Shown piece by piece: positions 34,692 through 44,554 of a stretch of 64,000 nucleotides of DNA. A program made the translations under genes and the position numbers. Numbering within the stretch: position 1 is the stretch's first letter; each line of letters starts with the position of its first letter. The stretch lies in contig CAUEFI010000001.1 in NCBI GenBank assembly GCA_958477305.1, forward strand, positions 186,001-250,000, given 5' to 3'. Source of the DNA: HGM12998 sp900756495 (GTDB lineage: Bacteria; Bacillota; Clostridia; Oscillospirales; Oscillospiraceae). Below the pieces are notes generated by a model. The model had not been told where the DNA came from. It saw nothing but the letters and a program-made list of their open reading frames with translations, and did not search any database.

Positions 34692-35402
34692 CTATTCCGT
34701 CAGCTTTCTTCGCAGGTGCTCCATCGCCTTGCGCTCGATGCGGGAGACCTGAACCTGTGAGACGCCCAGCACCTTGGCGGCCTTATCCTGGGTCAGGTTC
34801 CGAAAGTACCGCAACGCGATGACCTGCCGTTCCCGCTCAGGCAGGGCCTCGACTGCGGCGCGGAGCGAAAGCCGCTCCACTACCCCCTCTTCCATTCCCT
34901 CCGTCCCCAGAATGCTCTCCAGCGTAAAACCGTCTCCTGTCTCCATTTGCAGGGAGGCGACCGGTGCACAGGCCTCCTCGGCTGCGGCGATTTCCTCGCA
35001 TTCCAAGCCGGTCTCTTCTGCGAGCTCGGAGAGGGTAGGTTCTCTGCCCAGTGCGGCCGAAAGCTTGTCCCGCGCAGTGCGAATCGTCCCCGCCCGCTCC
35101 TTCAGGCCGCGGCTCACTTTTACTGCGCCATCGTCCCGCAGAAAACGCCGGATCTCCCCGGCGATTTTGGGGACGGCATAGGTGGAGAACTGACACCCGA
35201 AGGCCGGATCGAACCCCCGGACCGCCTTCAGAAATCCAAGGCAGCCCAGCTGATACAGATCCTCGGGATCCACGCCTCTCCCATAGTACCGGCGAACGAT
35301 ACTCCAAATCAGGCCGCCGTTCTCTTCAATGAGCTGTTCGCATGCCCCGTTATCTCCGGCCCGGGCCGCTTCCAGCATCTCAGGGGTATCGGCAACACTC
35401 AC
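34692..35402 (-). CDS. sigF: Forespore sigma factor SigF (SpoIIAC)
   Basis: 236 residues. Region 2 is DLYQLGCLGFLKAVRGFDP and FSTYAVPKIAGEIRRFLRDD, region 3 follows, and region 4 is LPERERQVIALRYFRNLTQD and AKVLGVSQVQVSRIERKAM. It directs early forespore transcription once released from SpoIIAB. Its ATG overlaps the spoIIAB stop by 4 bases (ATGA), so the pair is translationally coupled, as in other sporulating Firmicutes. Confidence 0.96.
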   Translation of the reverse strand: MSVADTPEMLEAARAGDNGACEQLIEENGGLIWSIVRRYYGRGVDPEDLYQLGCLGFLKAVRGFDPAFGCQFSTYAVPKIAGEIRRFLRDDGAVKVSRGLKERAGTIRTARDKLSAALGREPTLSELAEETGLECEEIAAAEEACAPVASLQMETGDGFTLESILGTEGMEEGVVERLSLRAAVEALPERERQVIALRYFRNLTQDKAAKVLGVSQVQVSRIERKAMEHLRRKLTE

Positions 35403-35842
35403 GCCGGTCCCCCCAGACGGCGGGATATTTTTTTGCGCAGCGTAACGGTTGTCCCCTTTCCGGGGGCGGAACGCACCTTTACGGCATCCATAAAGCTCTC
35501 CATAATGGTAAAGCCCATGCCGGAGCGTTCCTCGCTCCCCGTGGTAAAAAGCGGGGTACGGGCCCGCTCCACGTCCTCTATACCTACGCCGCTGTCCCTG
35601 ACGACAATCTCCAGGCTGTTGTCCGGGTAGAGCCGCAGGCGCATGGTCACTCTGCCCAGCGCGTCCGGATAGGCATGGACAATGCAGTTGGTTACCGCCT
35701 CGCTGACTGCAGTCTTCACATCATTTACCTCGTCCAGCGTGGGATCCAGCTGAGCGGCAAAGCAGGCTGCGGTCGTACGCGCAAAGCCCTCATTGGCCGA
35801 CCGGCTGAGAAAGGTTACCGCCGCCTCGTTGGTTGGTTTCAT
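35399..35842 (-). CDS. spoIIAB: Anti-sigma-F factor / SpoIIAA kinase
   Basis: 147 residues. A GHKL ATPase/kinase: SEAVTNCIVHAYPD (N box), VVRDSGVGIEDVERA (G1 box) and RSGMGFTIMESFMD (G2 box). It holds SigF inactive and phosphorylates SpoIIAA. The ATG at 35842 has AGGAGG directly upstream; the longer frame from 35902 overlaps spoIIAA and is rejected. Confidence 0.96.
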   Translation of the reverse strand: MKPTNEAAVTFLSRSANEGFARTTAACFAAQLDPTLDEVNDVKTAVSEAVTNCIVHAYPDALGRVTMRLRLYPDNSLEIVVRDSGVGIEDVERARTPLFTTGSEERSGMGFTIMESFMDAVKVRSAPGKGTTVTLRKKISRRLGGPA

Positions 35843-35894
35843 ATGTATAACCTCCTGTCGGGGCCGCCCGAAAGGGGCGGCCCGTTTTTCTCCA

Positions 35895-36200
35895 TTATTC
35901 AAATCGGATCAGCCGATCCACCCCGGCCGCGCGCAGCACCTTTCCCGCTTGGTCCGGAACATGGACTACCCTGAGGCTTCCGCCCAGCTCTCCCATCCGG
36001 CGGAAGGTCCGCAGCAAAACGGCAATGCCTGAGCTGTCCATAAAGGTCACGCCCCCCAGGTCCAGAGTGAGATCCCGGGGAAGATCTGCGTCAATATGTC
36101 GCGCCAGTTCCTCCATGAGCGCCCGGGCCCGGTGGTGGTCGACTTCCCCGGTAATCTCGGCCGTCATCACCCGGTTTTCCCTGGTGCAGGTTATCGGCAT
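35895..36200 (-). CDS. spoIIAA: Anti-anti-sigma factor SpoIIAA
   Basis: 101 residues. A STAS domain with the phosphorylatable serine in VTFMDSSGIAVLLRTFRRM (about residue 57). In its unphosphorylated form it displaces SigF from SpoIIAB. GGGAGGGA precedes the ATG at 36200. First gene of the spoIIA operon; upstream are a 14-bp palindrome and a possible Spo0A box. Confidence 0.95.
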   Translation of the reverse strand: MPITCTRENRVMTAEITGEVDHHRARALMEELARHIDADLPRDLTLDLGGVTFMDSSGIAVLLRTFRRMGELGGSLRVVHVPDQAGKVLRAAGVDRLIRFE

Positions 36201-36223
36201 GGCTTGTCCCTCCCAATATGAAA

Positions 36224-36258
36224 AATCACTGTATACCAAATTATGGTATACAGTGATT
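36224..36258 (-). promoter_or_regulatory. 14-bp inverted repeat in the spoIIA leader/promoter
   Basis: Arms 36224-36237 and 36245-36258 are perfectly complementary around a 7-base AT loop. On the minus strand a TATAAT overlaps its upstream edge. It may be an operator or an RNA hairpin just before the spoIIAA ribosome site. It has no T-run, so it is not a typical terminator for the lipoprotein gene. Confidence 0.5.
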
Positions 36259-36281
36259 ATACGCTCTCACGCCGTATTATT

Positions 36282-36289
36282 TTGTCGGA
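36282..36289. promoter_or_regulatory. Possible Spo0A box
   Basis: TTGTCGGA on the plus strand matches 7 of 8 positions of the 0A box (TTGTCGAA). It lies about 85 bases upstream of the spoIIAA start, where Spo0A-P would be expected to act. I do not find a convincing SigH promoter beside it. A site this short can occur by chance. Confidence 0.35.
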
Positions 36290-36293
36290 AGGG

Positions 36294-37019
36294 CTAGACA
36301 ATCTGATAAAAGCTGGTAAAAATCCATCTCTCCCCCACCTTTTCGTAGGGGAATTCATGGGGAACTGCGTCATCCGCCGTCACACGGACCAGAAATCTGG
36401 TGCTGCTCTCCCGCAGCACCTGTCTGCTGACCGCTCCCCGGACACCGCCCTCCCGGCCTTCTCCGGCCAGAACATACAGCGCGCCGTCCAGTTCCAGGAA
36501 CCTCTTTCCATCTACCGGCAGAAGCTCGTCCACGATCTCATCGGAAAAAAGTCCCCGCAGCTGTCCCCTCAGATCGGCCAGACTGACCGGTCCAGGATCC
36601 GCCACCCGATAGTAATAGCTGTCGTTCACCTCGCGAAGGTCCTCCCAGTCCACTGGGGGGAGCGCACCATGAAACCAGCTGTAGAGCTCTTCGGCCCGGT
36701 CATAGGCTTCCAGCACCTCTTCCTCTCCGGGGACCTCGGGCTCCTCTTCCGGCGTAGGCTCCGGACTGGCTGCCGGTGTGGGAACCGACGGCGCCGCGGT
36801 CGCGCCGGCTGTCGGCTGGGGCTGCACTGGGGCATGGGTCGCCTCGGGGGTTGGCACTGGAGCAGGCGTCGGCGCTGCCGTAGGGGTAGGTGTGGCAGTC
36901 TCTGCCGGTGTGGGAGGCGGAGTAGCGACCGGCGCTGTGGGCGCAGTATCAGTCTGCGGACTGCAGCCCGCCAGCAGGACAAGGCACAGCGCCGCAAGGA
37001 ACAGTCCTGCATGCTTCAT
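36294..37019 (-). CDS. Lipoprotein with Pro/Thr-rich linker (IseA-like domain)
   Basis: 241 residues. A lipoprotein signal peptide ends in LVLLAGC (Cys about residue 19), then about 90 residues consist mainly of Pro, Thr, Ala and Glu, then a folded domain (about 115-241) with SYYYRVADPGPVSLADLRGQ, LFSDEIVDELL and FLELDGALYVLAGEG. That pattern resembles the IseA/YoeB inhibitor of cell-wall DL-endopeptidases, but the match is from memory and should be tested. The linker would place the domain away from the membrane, in the wall. It lies just upstream of spoIIAA on the same strand, with its own promoter at 37074-37102. Confidence 0.75.
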   Translation of the reverse strand: MKHAGLFLAALCLVLLAGCSPQTDTAPTAPVATPPPTPAETATPTPTAAPTPAPVPTPEATHAPVQPQPTAGATAAPSVPTPAASPEPTPEEEPEVPGEEEVLEAYDRAEELYSWFHGALPPVDWEDLREVNDSYYYRVADPGPVSLADLRGQLRGLFSDEIVDELLPVDGKRFLELDGALYVLAGEGREGGVRGAVSRQVLRESSTRFLVRVTADDAVPHEFPYEKVGERWIFTSFYQIV

Positions 37020-37073
37020 CTCAATCTCCCTCCCTCTCCGCGCGATCGGCGCTGTCCTGCCTATGTTTCTATT

Positions 37074-37102
37074 ATTGTATCCCGCGGCCCTCCAAATCAC
37101 AA
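37074..37102 (-). promoter_or_regulatory. Promoter of the lipoprotein gene
   Basis: Minus strand: TTGTGA (37102-37097) and TACAAT (37079-37074) with a 17-base spacer, about 55 bases before the start. Confidence 0.6.
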
Positions 37103-37155
37103 CTACGAACGCATGACAAAAAGTGACGCAAAATAACAACCTGACCGCGGAAAAT

Positions 37156-37178
37156 GCCACCGGCTCAAGACCGGTGGC
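37156..37178 (-). terminator. Terminator of the ABC-F gene
   Basis: An 8-bp stem (37156-37163 with 37171-37178) followed by ATTTTCC on the minus strand. Confidence 0.65.
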
Positions 37179-37245
37179 CATAAAACGATAGCTCCATAAG
37201 GCTTATGACGCCTGTCGGGCGGAAGCACTCTTAAGCATATAAGCC

Positions 37246-38793
37246 TCAATATTGATTGGATGATATTTCCCGCAACCCCTCTGGCGTCAGTTCCAATACA
37301 CGAGTACACACCTGTTCTAAATATAATCTATCATGGGAGACACTGATGATGCACCCCGGAAAATCAGCCAATGCCCGCCGGATCACCGGAGCGGACAGCG
37401 GCGAAAAGTTTCGGGTCGGTTCGTCCAGCACCAGCACGTTGGCCCCCTGGAGTATCATACCCAAAAACAGCACCTTGGCGCGCTGCCCGCCAGAAAGCGC
37501 CGCGGCCGGATGTTCCATCTCCTCCGTCTTATATTTCATGGCCCCTAGCAGAGTTCTGGCCAAAGTGATGTCATCCCGCTTGCCGGAAGGAGCCAGCAGT
37601 TCCACCGGCGTCTTATCCCCCAACAGGCCCTCATCGTAGTTTTGAGGCATATAGGCCGTATTAATATCCCGTCGAAGCACAAGCGCCTCAGCCGCAACCT
37701 TCAGCAAAGTAGACTTTCCCACCCCATTGAACCCTACAATCCCTATCCGCTCCGGCCCGGTGATCCACAAACGTATATTTTTAGCCAGAATTCGCTCTCC
37801 AACGGTGAGAGCCGCAAGATCCAGCCTCAAAATTGTCTTACCCCTTGGAATAACAGCCGTTCGCCCGTCAAAGGCGGCAAAAATGGCCTCCTCCCATTCC
37901 GGCATAGGGAGCATGTCTGCCCTCTCCCGTTCAAACCTTCGCCCCAGCGCCTGTACGGTATGCATCTTCTTTTTCAGCAGCCGTCCACCATGGGGATCCT
38001 GACGGGTGATATTGGCCTGATCGTGGTTCACCTTATCCCGTATCTGGCGGTAACGTTCCATCTTGGCGTCAAACTCCGCCCGCTCCTTCCGGGCAATCTG
38101 TCCTTGACGTTCCAGGGCCAAACTGCGGCGCGCCATGTACTCTCGGTAGCCTGTCCGAACCACTGTCGCCCGAGGTTGGGTACGCCGGTGCAACCGCTCC
38201 AGATGGATCATCAGATTGGCTGTCCGCTCCAGCAATGTCTCGTCATGGGACACATAGAGCACCGGGACGGGACAGGAGAGCAAAAAGCATTCCACCCATC
38301 GAAGCGTTTCCATGTCCAGATCATTGGATGGTTCATCGAGCAGCAAAACATCTGGCCGATCCAGCTGCAACAAGGCCAGCCGCAGCTTCACTCGTTCGCC
38401 CCCGGAGAGGGTCGACATGGGCCTCCAGTCGTAAAAGATTTCTTGGTTTAACCCCAGTTGTCTTGCAGTCTGCGCCAATTCTCCGGGATCGGCGCTCTCA
38501 AAGGCCGGTATATTTTGACAGAATGTCGTCACCGGCAAATCCAGTTCCCCCGGCGTCAGCTCCTGTGACAGATAACCCCGGCGAAGCCCCTTGGCTATAA
38601 TATCTCCCGTCCACTCTACATATGGTTCCGCCAGAGCGGGGTCGTACAGCAGCTTGAGAAGCGTGGACTTGCCGTTTCCCTCCTCTCCAACGATAGCCGC
38701 CCGATCGCCCGGCGCCAGGCTGAAGGAGAGGCCTTCCACCAGGGTTGTCAGGTCTCTTTTATGTGTGATGGTCAGTTGTCTCACCTGTAACAC
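37246..38793 (-). CDS. ABC-F family protein (probable ribosome protection)
   Basis: 515 residues with two ABC modules and no membrane domain. The first has Walker A GEEGNGKSTLLKLL, signature LSGGERVKLRLALL and DVLLLDEPSNDLD. The second has GFNGVGKSTLLKVA and LSGGQRAKVLFLGM. Between them lies a charged helical linker (about 225-310; RKERAEFDAKMERYRQIRDK), the part that reaches the ribosomal P-site region in antibiotic-resistance ABC-F proteins. The GTG at 38793 has GGGAGGG upstream. It sits behind a leader with a short ORF and a terminator, which points to drug-inducible resistance (lincosamide, pleuromutilin or streptogramin type). The exact subfamily is not certain. Confidence 0.88.
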   Translation of the reverse strand: MLQVRQLTITHKRDLTTLVEGLSFSLAPGDRAAIVGEEGNGKSTLLKLLYDPALAEPYVEWTGDIIAKGLRRGYLSQELTPGELDLPVTTFCQNIPAFESADPGELAQTARQLGLNQEIFYDWRPMSTLSGGERVKLRLALLQLDRPDVLLLDEPSNDLDMETLRWVECFLLSCPVPVLYVSHDETLLERTANLMIHLERLHRRTQPRATVVRTGYREYMARRSLALERQGQIARKERAEFDAKMERYRQIRDKVNHDQANITRQDPHGGRLLKKKMHTVQALGRRFERERADMLPMPEWEEAIFAAFDGRTAVIPRGKTILRLDLAALTVGERILAKNIRLWITGPERIGIVGFNGVGKSTLLKVAAEALVLRRDINTAYMPQNYDEGLLGDKTPVELLAPSGKRDDITLARTLLGAMKYKTEEMEHPAAALSGGQRAKVLFLGMILQGANVLVLDEPTRNFSPLSAPVIRRALADFPGCIISVSHDRLYLEQVCTRVLELTPEGLREISSNQY

Positions 38794-38817
38794 GCGCAAT
38801 CCCTCCCGAAAAACAAA

Positions 38818-38846
38818 AGTCTGCCCTCGCGGCGCGAAGGCAGACT
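38818..38846 (-). terminator. Attenuator terminator directly before the ABC-F gene
   Basis: On the minus strand AGTCTGCC (38846-38839) pairs with GGCAGACT (38825-38818) around a GC-rich inner part, followed by TTTGTTTTT. It lies only 25 bases before the GTG and downstream of the only visible promoter, so it must stop the gene's own transcript. Immediately upstream, CTGACAC (near 38891) can pair with GTGTCAG (near 38850), which would sequester the terminator's first arm as an antiterminator. Confidence 0.75.
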
Positions 38847-38888
38847 GACACGACGGAAAGCGCGCCAAAACAAAACCGTCTGGCGGTG

Positions 38889-38927
38889 TCAGTAAACCAT
38901 CCTTCTCGTCACGAGGCAGCGGCCCAT
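38889..38927 (-). CDS. Possible second leader ORF (12 codons)
   Basis: MGRCLVTRRMVY then stop, inside the ABC-F leader, ending where the possible antiterminator arm begins. No clear ribosome site precedes it, so it is weaker than the MRK ORF upstream. Confidence 0.25.
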   Translation of the reverse strand: MGRCLVTRRMVY

Positions 38928-38970
38928 TTTTCAGAGTCGCCTGGAATCCTATCATGACTGGAAAGAAAGT

Positions 38971-38982
38971 TTACTTGCGCAT
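38971..38982 (-). CDS. Leader peptide MRK upstream of the ABC-F gene
   Basis: ATG-CGC-AAG-TAA preceded by GGGTGGG at three bases. A minimal leader ORF in the 210-base leader of the ABC-F gene, about 25-30 bases after the transcript start. Drug-stalled ribosomes on such ORFs change the fold of the downstream RNA in related attenuators. Function here is inferred. Confidence 0.5.
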   Translation of the reverse strand: MRK

Positions 38983-39011
38983 TTTCCCACCCTTTTCAAT
39001 TTGATGACGAG

Positions 39012-39040
39012 AGTATAGCATGGCCAAAGGTCTTTGTCAA
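39012..39040 (-). promoter_or_regulatory. Consensus promoter of the ABC-F transcript
   Basis: Minus strand: TTGACA (39040-39035), a 17-base spacer and TATACT (39017-39012). Near-perfect sigma-A promoter starting a leader of about 210 bases. Confidence 0.85.
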
Positions 39041-39084
39041 GCATGTGCGATAGTCAATCCCCTCCGGACATCTGCGCCGGACAA

Positions 39085-39114
39085 AAAAGGCATGGCCCGC
39101 GGGCCATGCCTTTT
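39085..39114 (-). terminator. valS terminator (30-base perfect palindrome)
   Basis: Perfectly self-complementary 30 bases; on the minus strand it ends in a run of T (TTTTTTGT). It separates valS from the ABC-F promoter. Confidence 0.85.
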
Positions 39115-39189
39115 CCTGTAAAAATGCCGTCTTACTTTTCAGATGCCACTGATTGCAGCGGAAGCCCGGCTTTTCGCACGCCCTTTGAT

Positions 39190-41820
<2,631 letters not shown>

Positions 41821-41844
41821 TGGGCTTTTCTCCTTTATGAAACG

Positions 41845-42387
41845 TTATTTCGGATCGCTGACGGGGTAGACCTGAATACGGCCTGAACACCACTTTTCCA
41901 GGGCATCCTTGAATTTTTCCGGTTTTCCCTCAACGAAGTCAGATTTTTTCATAATATACCCCTCCCGCTTGGAAAGAAAGAGGAAAAAATATTTCGTATT
42001 CTCAAAACAGGCATACACCTCATGATAGCGTGTGCGGAAGGTGTTGCCCTCCATGCGCTCCTCGATGCCGTCGCCGTCAAAGGTGTAGCTGATCTGTTTC
42101 TCTCCGTTGGTCCGCTTCCAGCGCCGCCAGGTGGACCAGGCCAGATATTTGTGGTGGTACACCCCGGGGATACAGAGTACGATGCCGGCGATGATGCCGC
42201 CGACGGCCCAGGCTCCGCCCGAACCGCTCACGGCCATACTGCAGCCGGTGACCAGGAACAAGGCGCCCAGAAAGAAGAAGGTAATGCGGGAGATCAGGTT
42301 TTTCCCCTTCTGGACCGTGAGGCCCACCACCCGCTGGAACTCCACGACGTCCTCCTTCTGGTAGACTGACTGAACGACAAACTTCAC
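41845..42387 (-). CDS. YcxB-like membrane protein under T-box control
   Basis: 180 residues. Two hydrophobic segments (about 33-50 and 58-78; ITFFFLGALFLVTGC and VGGIIAGIVLCIPGVYHHKY) split an N-terminal soluble part from a C-terminal beta-rich region (SYTFDGDGIEERMEGNTFRT, then YFFLFLSKREGYIMKKSDF) typical of the YcxB-like family. Function unknown. It is the first gene after the T-box and ends 24 bases before valS, so both are induced together when tRNA-Val is uncharged. Confidence 0.75.
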   Translation of the reverse strand: MKFVVQSVYQKEDVVEFQRVVGLTVQKGKNLISRITFFFLGALFLVTGCSMAVSGSGGAWAVGGIIAGIVLCIPGVYHHKYLAWSTWRRWKRTNGEKQISYTFDGDGIEERMEGNTFRTRYHEVYACFENTKYFFLFLSKREGYIMKKSDFVEGKPEKFKDALEKWCSGRIQVYPVSDPK

Positions 42388-42434
42388 TGCGTCTCCTCCT
42401 TAAATATAATATGTATTTATTGTGCCATAAAAAA

Positions 42435-42662
42435 CGCCCTGAACCGTCTCCGGTTCAGGGCGAACGTCAACGCATCCGCGGTACCACCTGAATTCGGACG
42501 CAATGCGCCCGCGCTCTTTTCCCTCTAACGCAGGGCGGCGCAGGCTCCTACTCCCATCTTCAGAGCCCGGACTCCGGGACCACCTTCCGCACACTCCCGC
42601 GGAGACTCGCACCGGCCGTCTCCTCTCTGTACCGCAGAGTGAACGTACTCCTCCCCATCCTT
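42435..42662 (-). ncRNA. T-box riboswitch, valine-type (GTG specifier)
   Basis: On the minus strand the leader has the Stem I marks (AGTA at the 5' side of the specifier loop, the AGAGAG distal region), the T-box itself GGTGGTACCGCGG (42488-42476), and a terminator of 12 bp (42435-42446 with 42451-42462) followed by TTTTTTAT. In the specifier loop GGAAGGTGG, GAA is followed after one base by GTG (42583-42581), a valine codon, in agreement with valS downstream. Confidence 0.9.
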
Positions 42663-42689
42663 GCCTTTCAATTTGTTCAGATGTTATTC

Positions 42690-42717
42690 AGTATAACAAA
42701 CAGGCCGAAAAAGTCAA
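42690..42717 (-). promoter_or_regulatory. Promoter of the valine T-box transcript
   Basis: Minus strand: TTGACT (42717-42712), a 16-base spacer and TATACT (42695-42690). Confidence 0.75.
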
Positions 42718-42773
42718 GAGCGGGTTTTACTGGAGCAGGCAGCCGGAAAGCCGCCCCCGGAGGCGGTTTCTGC

Positions 42774-43574
42774 TCAATCGGAGAGCAGCATCCGGTCGTT
42801 GTCCAGCTCTCTGCCCACGCCCTGGCGGAAGCGGAGGAGCAAGTCGTCCACGGTCATGGCCTCCCGCTCCTCGCCGCTGACGTCCAGCACAATCTGTCCG
42901 GCATTCATCATCAGGGTACGGTTGCCCAACTCCAGTGCCTGCTTCATATTGTGGGTGACCATGAGGCAGGTGATTGAATCCCGGGCGACAATCTCCCGGG
43001 TGAGGGCGATGACCTTTTCGGCAGTACCCGGATCCAGAGCGGCCGTATGTTCGTCCAGGAGGAGGAGCTCCGGAGGAACCATAGTAGCCATCAGCAGAGT
43101 GAGGGCCTGGCGCTGGCCGCCCGAGAGCAGGCCCACCGGCTGGCGCATCCGATCCTCCAGGCCCATCCCAAGAAGCTTGAGCTCCTCGGCAAAAAATGCC
43201 TTATCCTTTTTAGAGATCCGGCTGAAGGGCGCCTTTCCCCTGGCCGTACGCAGGTAAGCCAGGGCCAGGTTTTCCTCAATGGTCATGTGGGGTGCAGTAC
43301 CCCGCAGAGGATCCTGGAACAGGCGGCCGATGCTCCGGCTGCGGCGGTGCTCCGGCGTGAAGGTGATATTCTTTCCGCCCAGGGTGATGCTCCCCTCGTC
43401 CACATAAAAGCTCCCCGCCACAGCGTTGAGGAGGGTGGACTTGCCCGCGCCATTGGAGCCCACAATGGCGGCAAAGTCGCCGGGCTTCAGGTGGAGCGAG
43501 ACGGCGTTGAGCGCCTTCTTCTCATTGACAGTCCCCGGATTAAAGGTCTTGGAAATCTGCTCCATGCGCAACAT
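42774..43574 (-). CDS. ABC transporter ATP-binding protein (TrpY/Z-type importer)
   Basis: 266 residues. Walker A GSNGAGKSTLLNAVA (about 40), the Q-loop, the ABC signature VGLLSGGQRQALTLLM, Walker B ELLLLDEHTAALDP and the switch His in MVTHNMKQALEL. It energises the permease encoded two bases upstream. The frame is open to 43730, but the ATG at 43574 begins at the family's usual position. Last gene of the T-box-controlled importer operon. A weak GC hairpin lies just after it at 42751-42766. Confidence 0.92.
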   Translation of the reverse strand: MLRMEQISKTFNPGTVNEKKALNAVSLHLKPGDFAAIVGSNGAGKSTLLNAVAGSFYVDEGSITLGGKNITFTPEHRRSRSIGRLFQDPLRGTAPHMTIEENLALAYLRTARGKAPFSRISKKDKAFFAEELKLLGMGLEDRMRQPVGLLSGGQRQALTLLMATMVPPELLLLDEHTAALDPGTAEKVIALTREIVARDSITCLMVTHNMKQALELGNRTLMMNAGQIVLDVSGEEREAMTVDDLLLRFRQGVGRELDNDRMLLSD

Positions 43575-43575
43575 A

Positions 43576-44484
43576 TCAGCGCCCCCCCTTCCGTCCGGCG
43601 GCCAGCTTCCGCTTCTGAAAGGCCGCCCACTTCTTGAGGCTGGGCATGGCGATGGCCAGCCCAACGATAATTGCGGTGACCAGCTTGAGGCACTCGATGG
43701 GCACCACCCGTGTGGTGAGAACGATGGCATAGATAAAGCGGTAGACGATGCTGCCCACCATTACAGCGATGACGCCCCGGAACACGTGACCACGGCCCAC
43801 GATGGTCTCGCCGATGATGAGGCAGGCCAGGCCAATGACCACTACGCCGGTTCCCCCGTTGATGTCGATGGTCTTCTGCATCTGGCCCACCGCCGCCCCG
43901 GACAGGGCGGTAAGGGCGTTGGACACGCACAGTCCCACTGTGACAGTGAAGGTGGGATTTACCGAGGAGGCCCGAACCATGTCCCGGTTGTCGCCGGTGG
44001 CCCGGATGGAGAGGCCCAGCCGGGTCCCCAGAAACCAGGTCAGCAGCAGCCCTGCCGCCACAGTGATGAGCGCGGCCAGAAGGGTATCGCTCCACTCCCC
44101 GCCAATTCCGCTTTTTCGGAAGAGGGAGAAGAGCGTCTCCTGCTTGAGAAGGCTTACGTTAGACTTCCAGCCCATGGCCATCAGGTTAATGGTGTAGAGA
44201 CCTGTGTTGGTGACAATACCCGCCAGGATAGAGGGCACTCCCAGCCGGGTCTGGAGAAAAGCGGTGACAAAGCCGGCGCAGGCCCCGGCCGCCAGAGCGG
44301 CCGGAATGGCCAGGATGGGGTGGCCGTTGGCCGCCAGGGTCACCGACACGGCGGCGCCCAGGACAAAGCACCCGTCGGTGGTCAGATCCGCGATATCCAG
44401 CACCCGGTAACTGAGGTAGAGCGCCATCGCCACCAGGGCATACAGGAAGCCCAGCTCCAGGGCGGTCTGGCTGATGAAGAGCAT
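43576..44484 (-). CDS. ABC transporter permease (BPD_transp_2 type)
   Basis: 302 residues with about 8-9 membrane helices in the LIV-H/RbsC-like (BPD_transp_2) arrangement. ALYLSYRVLDIADLTTDGCF and RATGDNRDMVRASSVNP mark the family; the latter is the coupling loop that meets the ATPase. It forms the pore of the importer with the lipoprotein and ATPase beside it. The ATG at 44484 with AAGGGG upstream is chosen over the longer frame. Confidence 0.9.
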   Translation of the reverse strand: MLFISQTALELGFLYALVAMALYLSYRVLDIADLTTDGCFVLGAAVSVTLAANGHPILAIPAALAAGACAGFVTAFLQTRLGVPSILAGIVTNTGLYTINLMAMGWKSNVSLLKQETLFSLFRKSGIGGEWSDTLLAALITVAAGLLLTWFLGTRLGLSIRATGDNRDMVRASSVNPTFTVTVGLCVSNALTALSGAAVGQMQKTIDINGGTGVVVIGLACLIIGETIVGRGHVFRGVIAVMVGSIVYRFIYAIVLTTRVVPIECLKLVTAIIVGLAIAMPSLKKWAAFQKRKLAAGRKGGR

Positions 44485-44554
44485 GTATACGGCCCCTTTC
44501 GCGCACCAAGGCCCCCAGACCGTGTCCGGGGGTCGTCGGCACAAGTAAGTTTGA

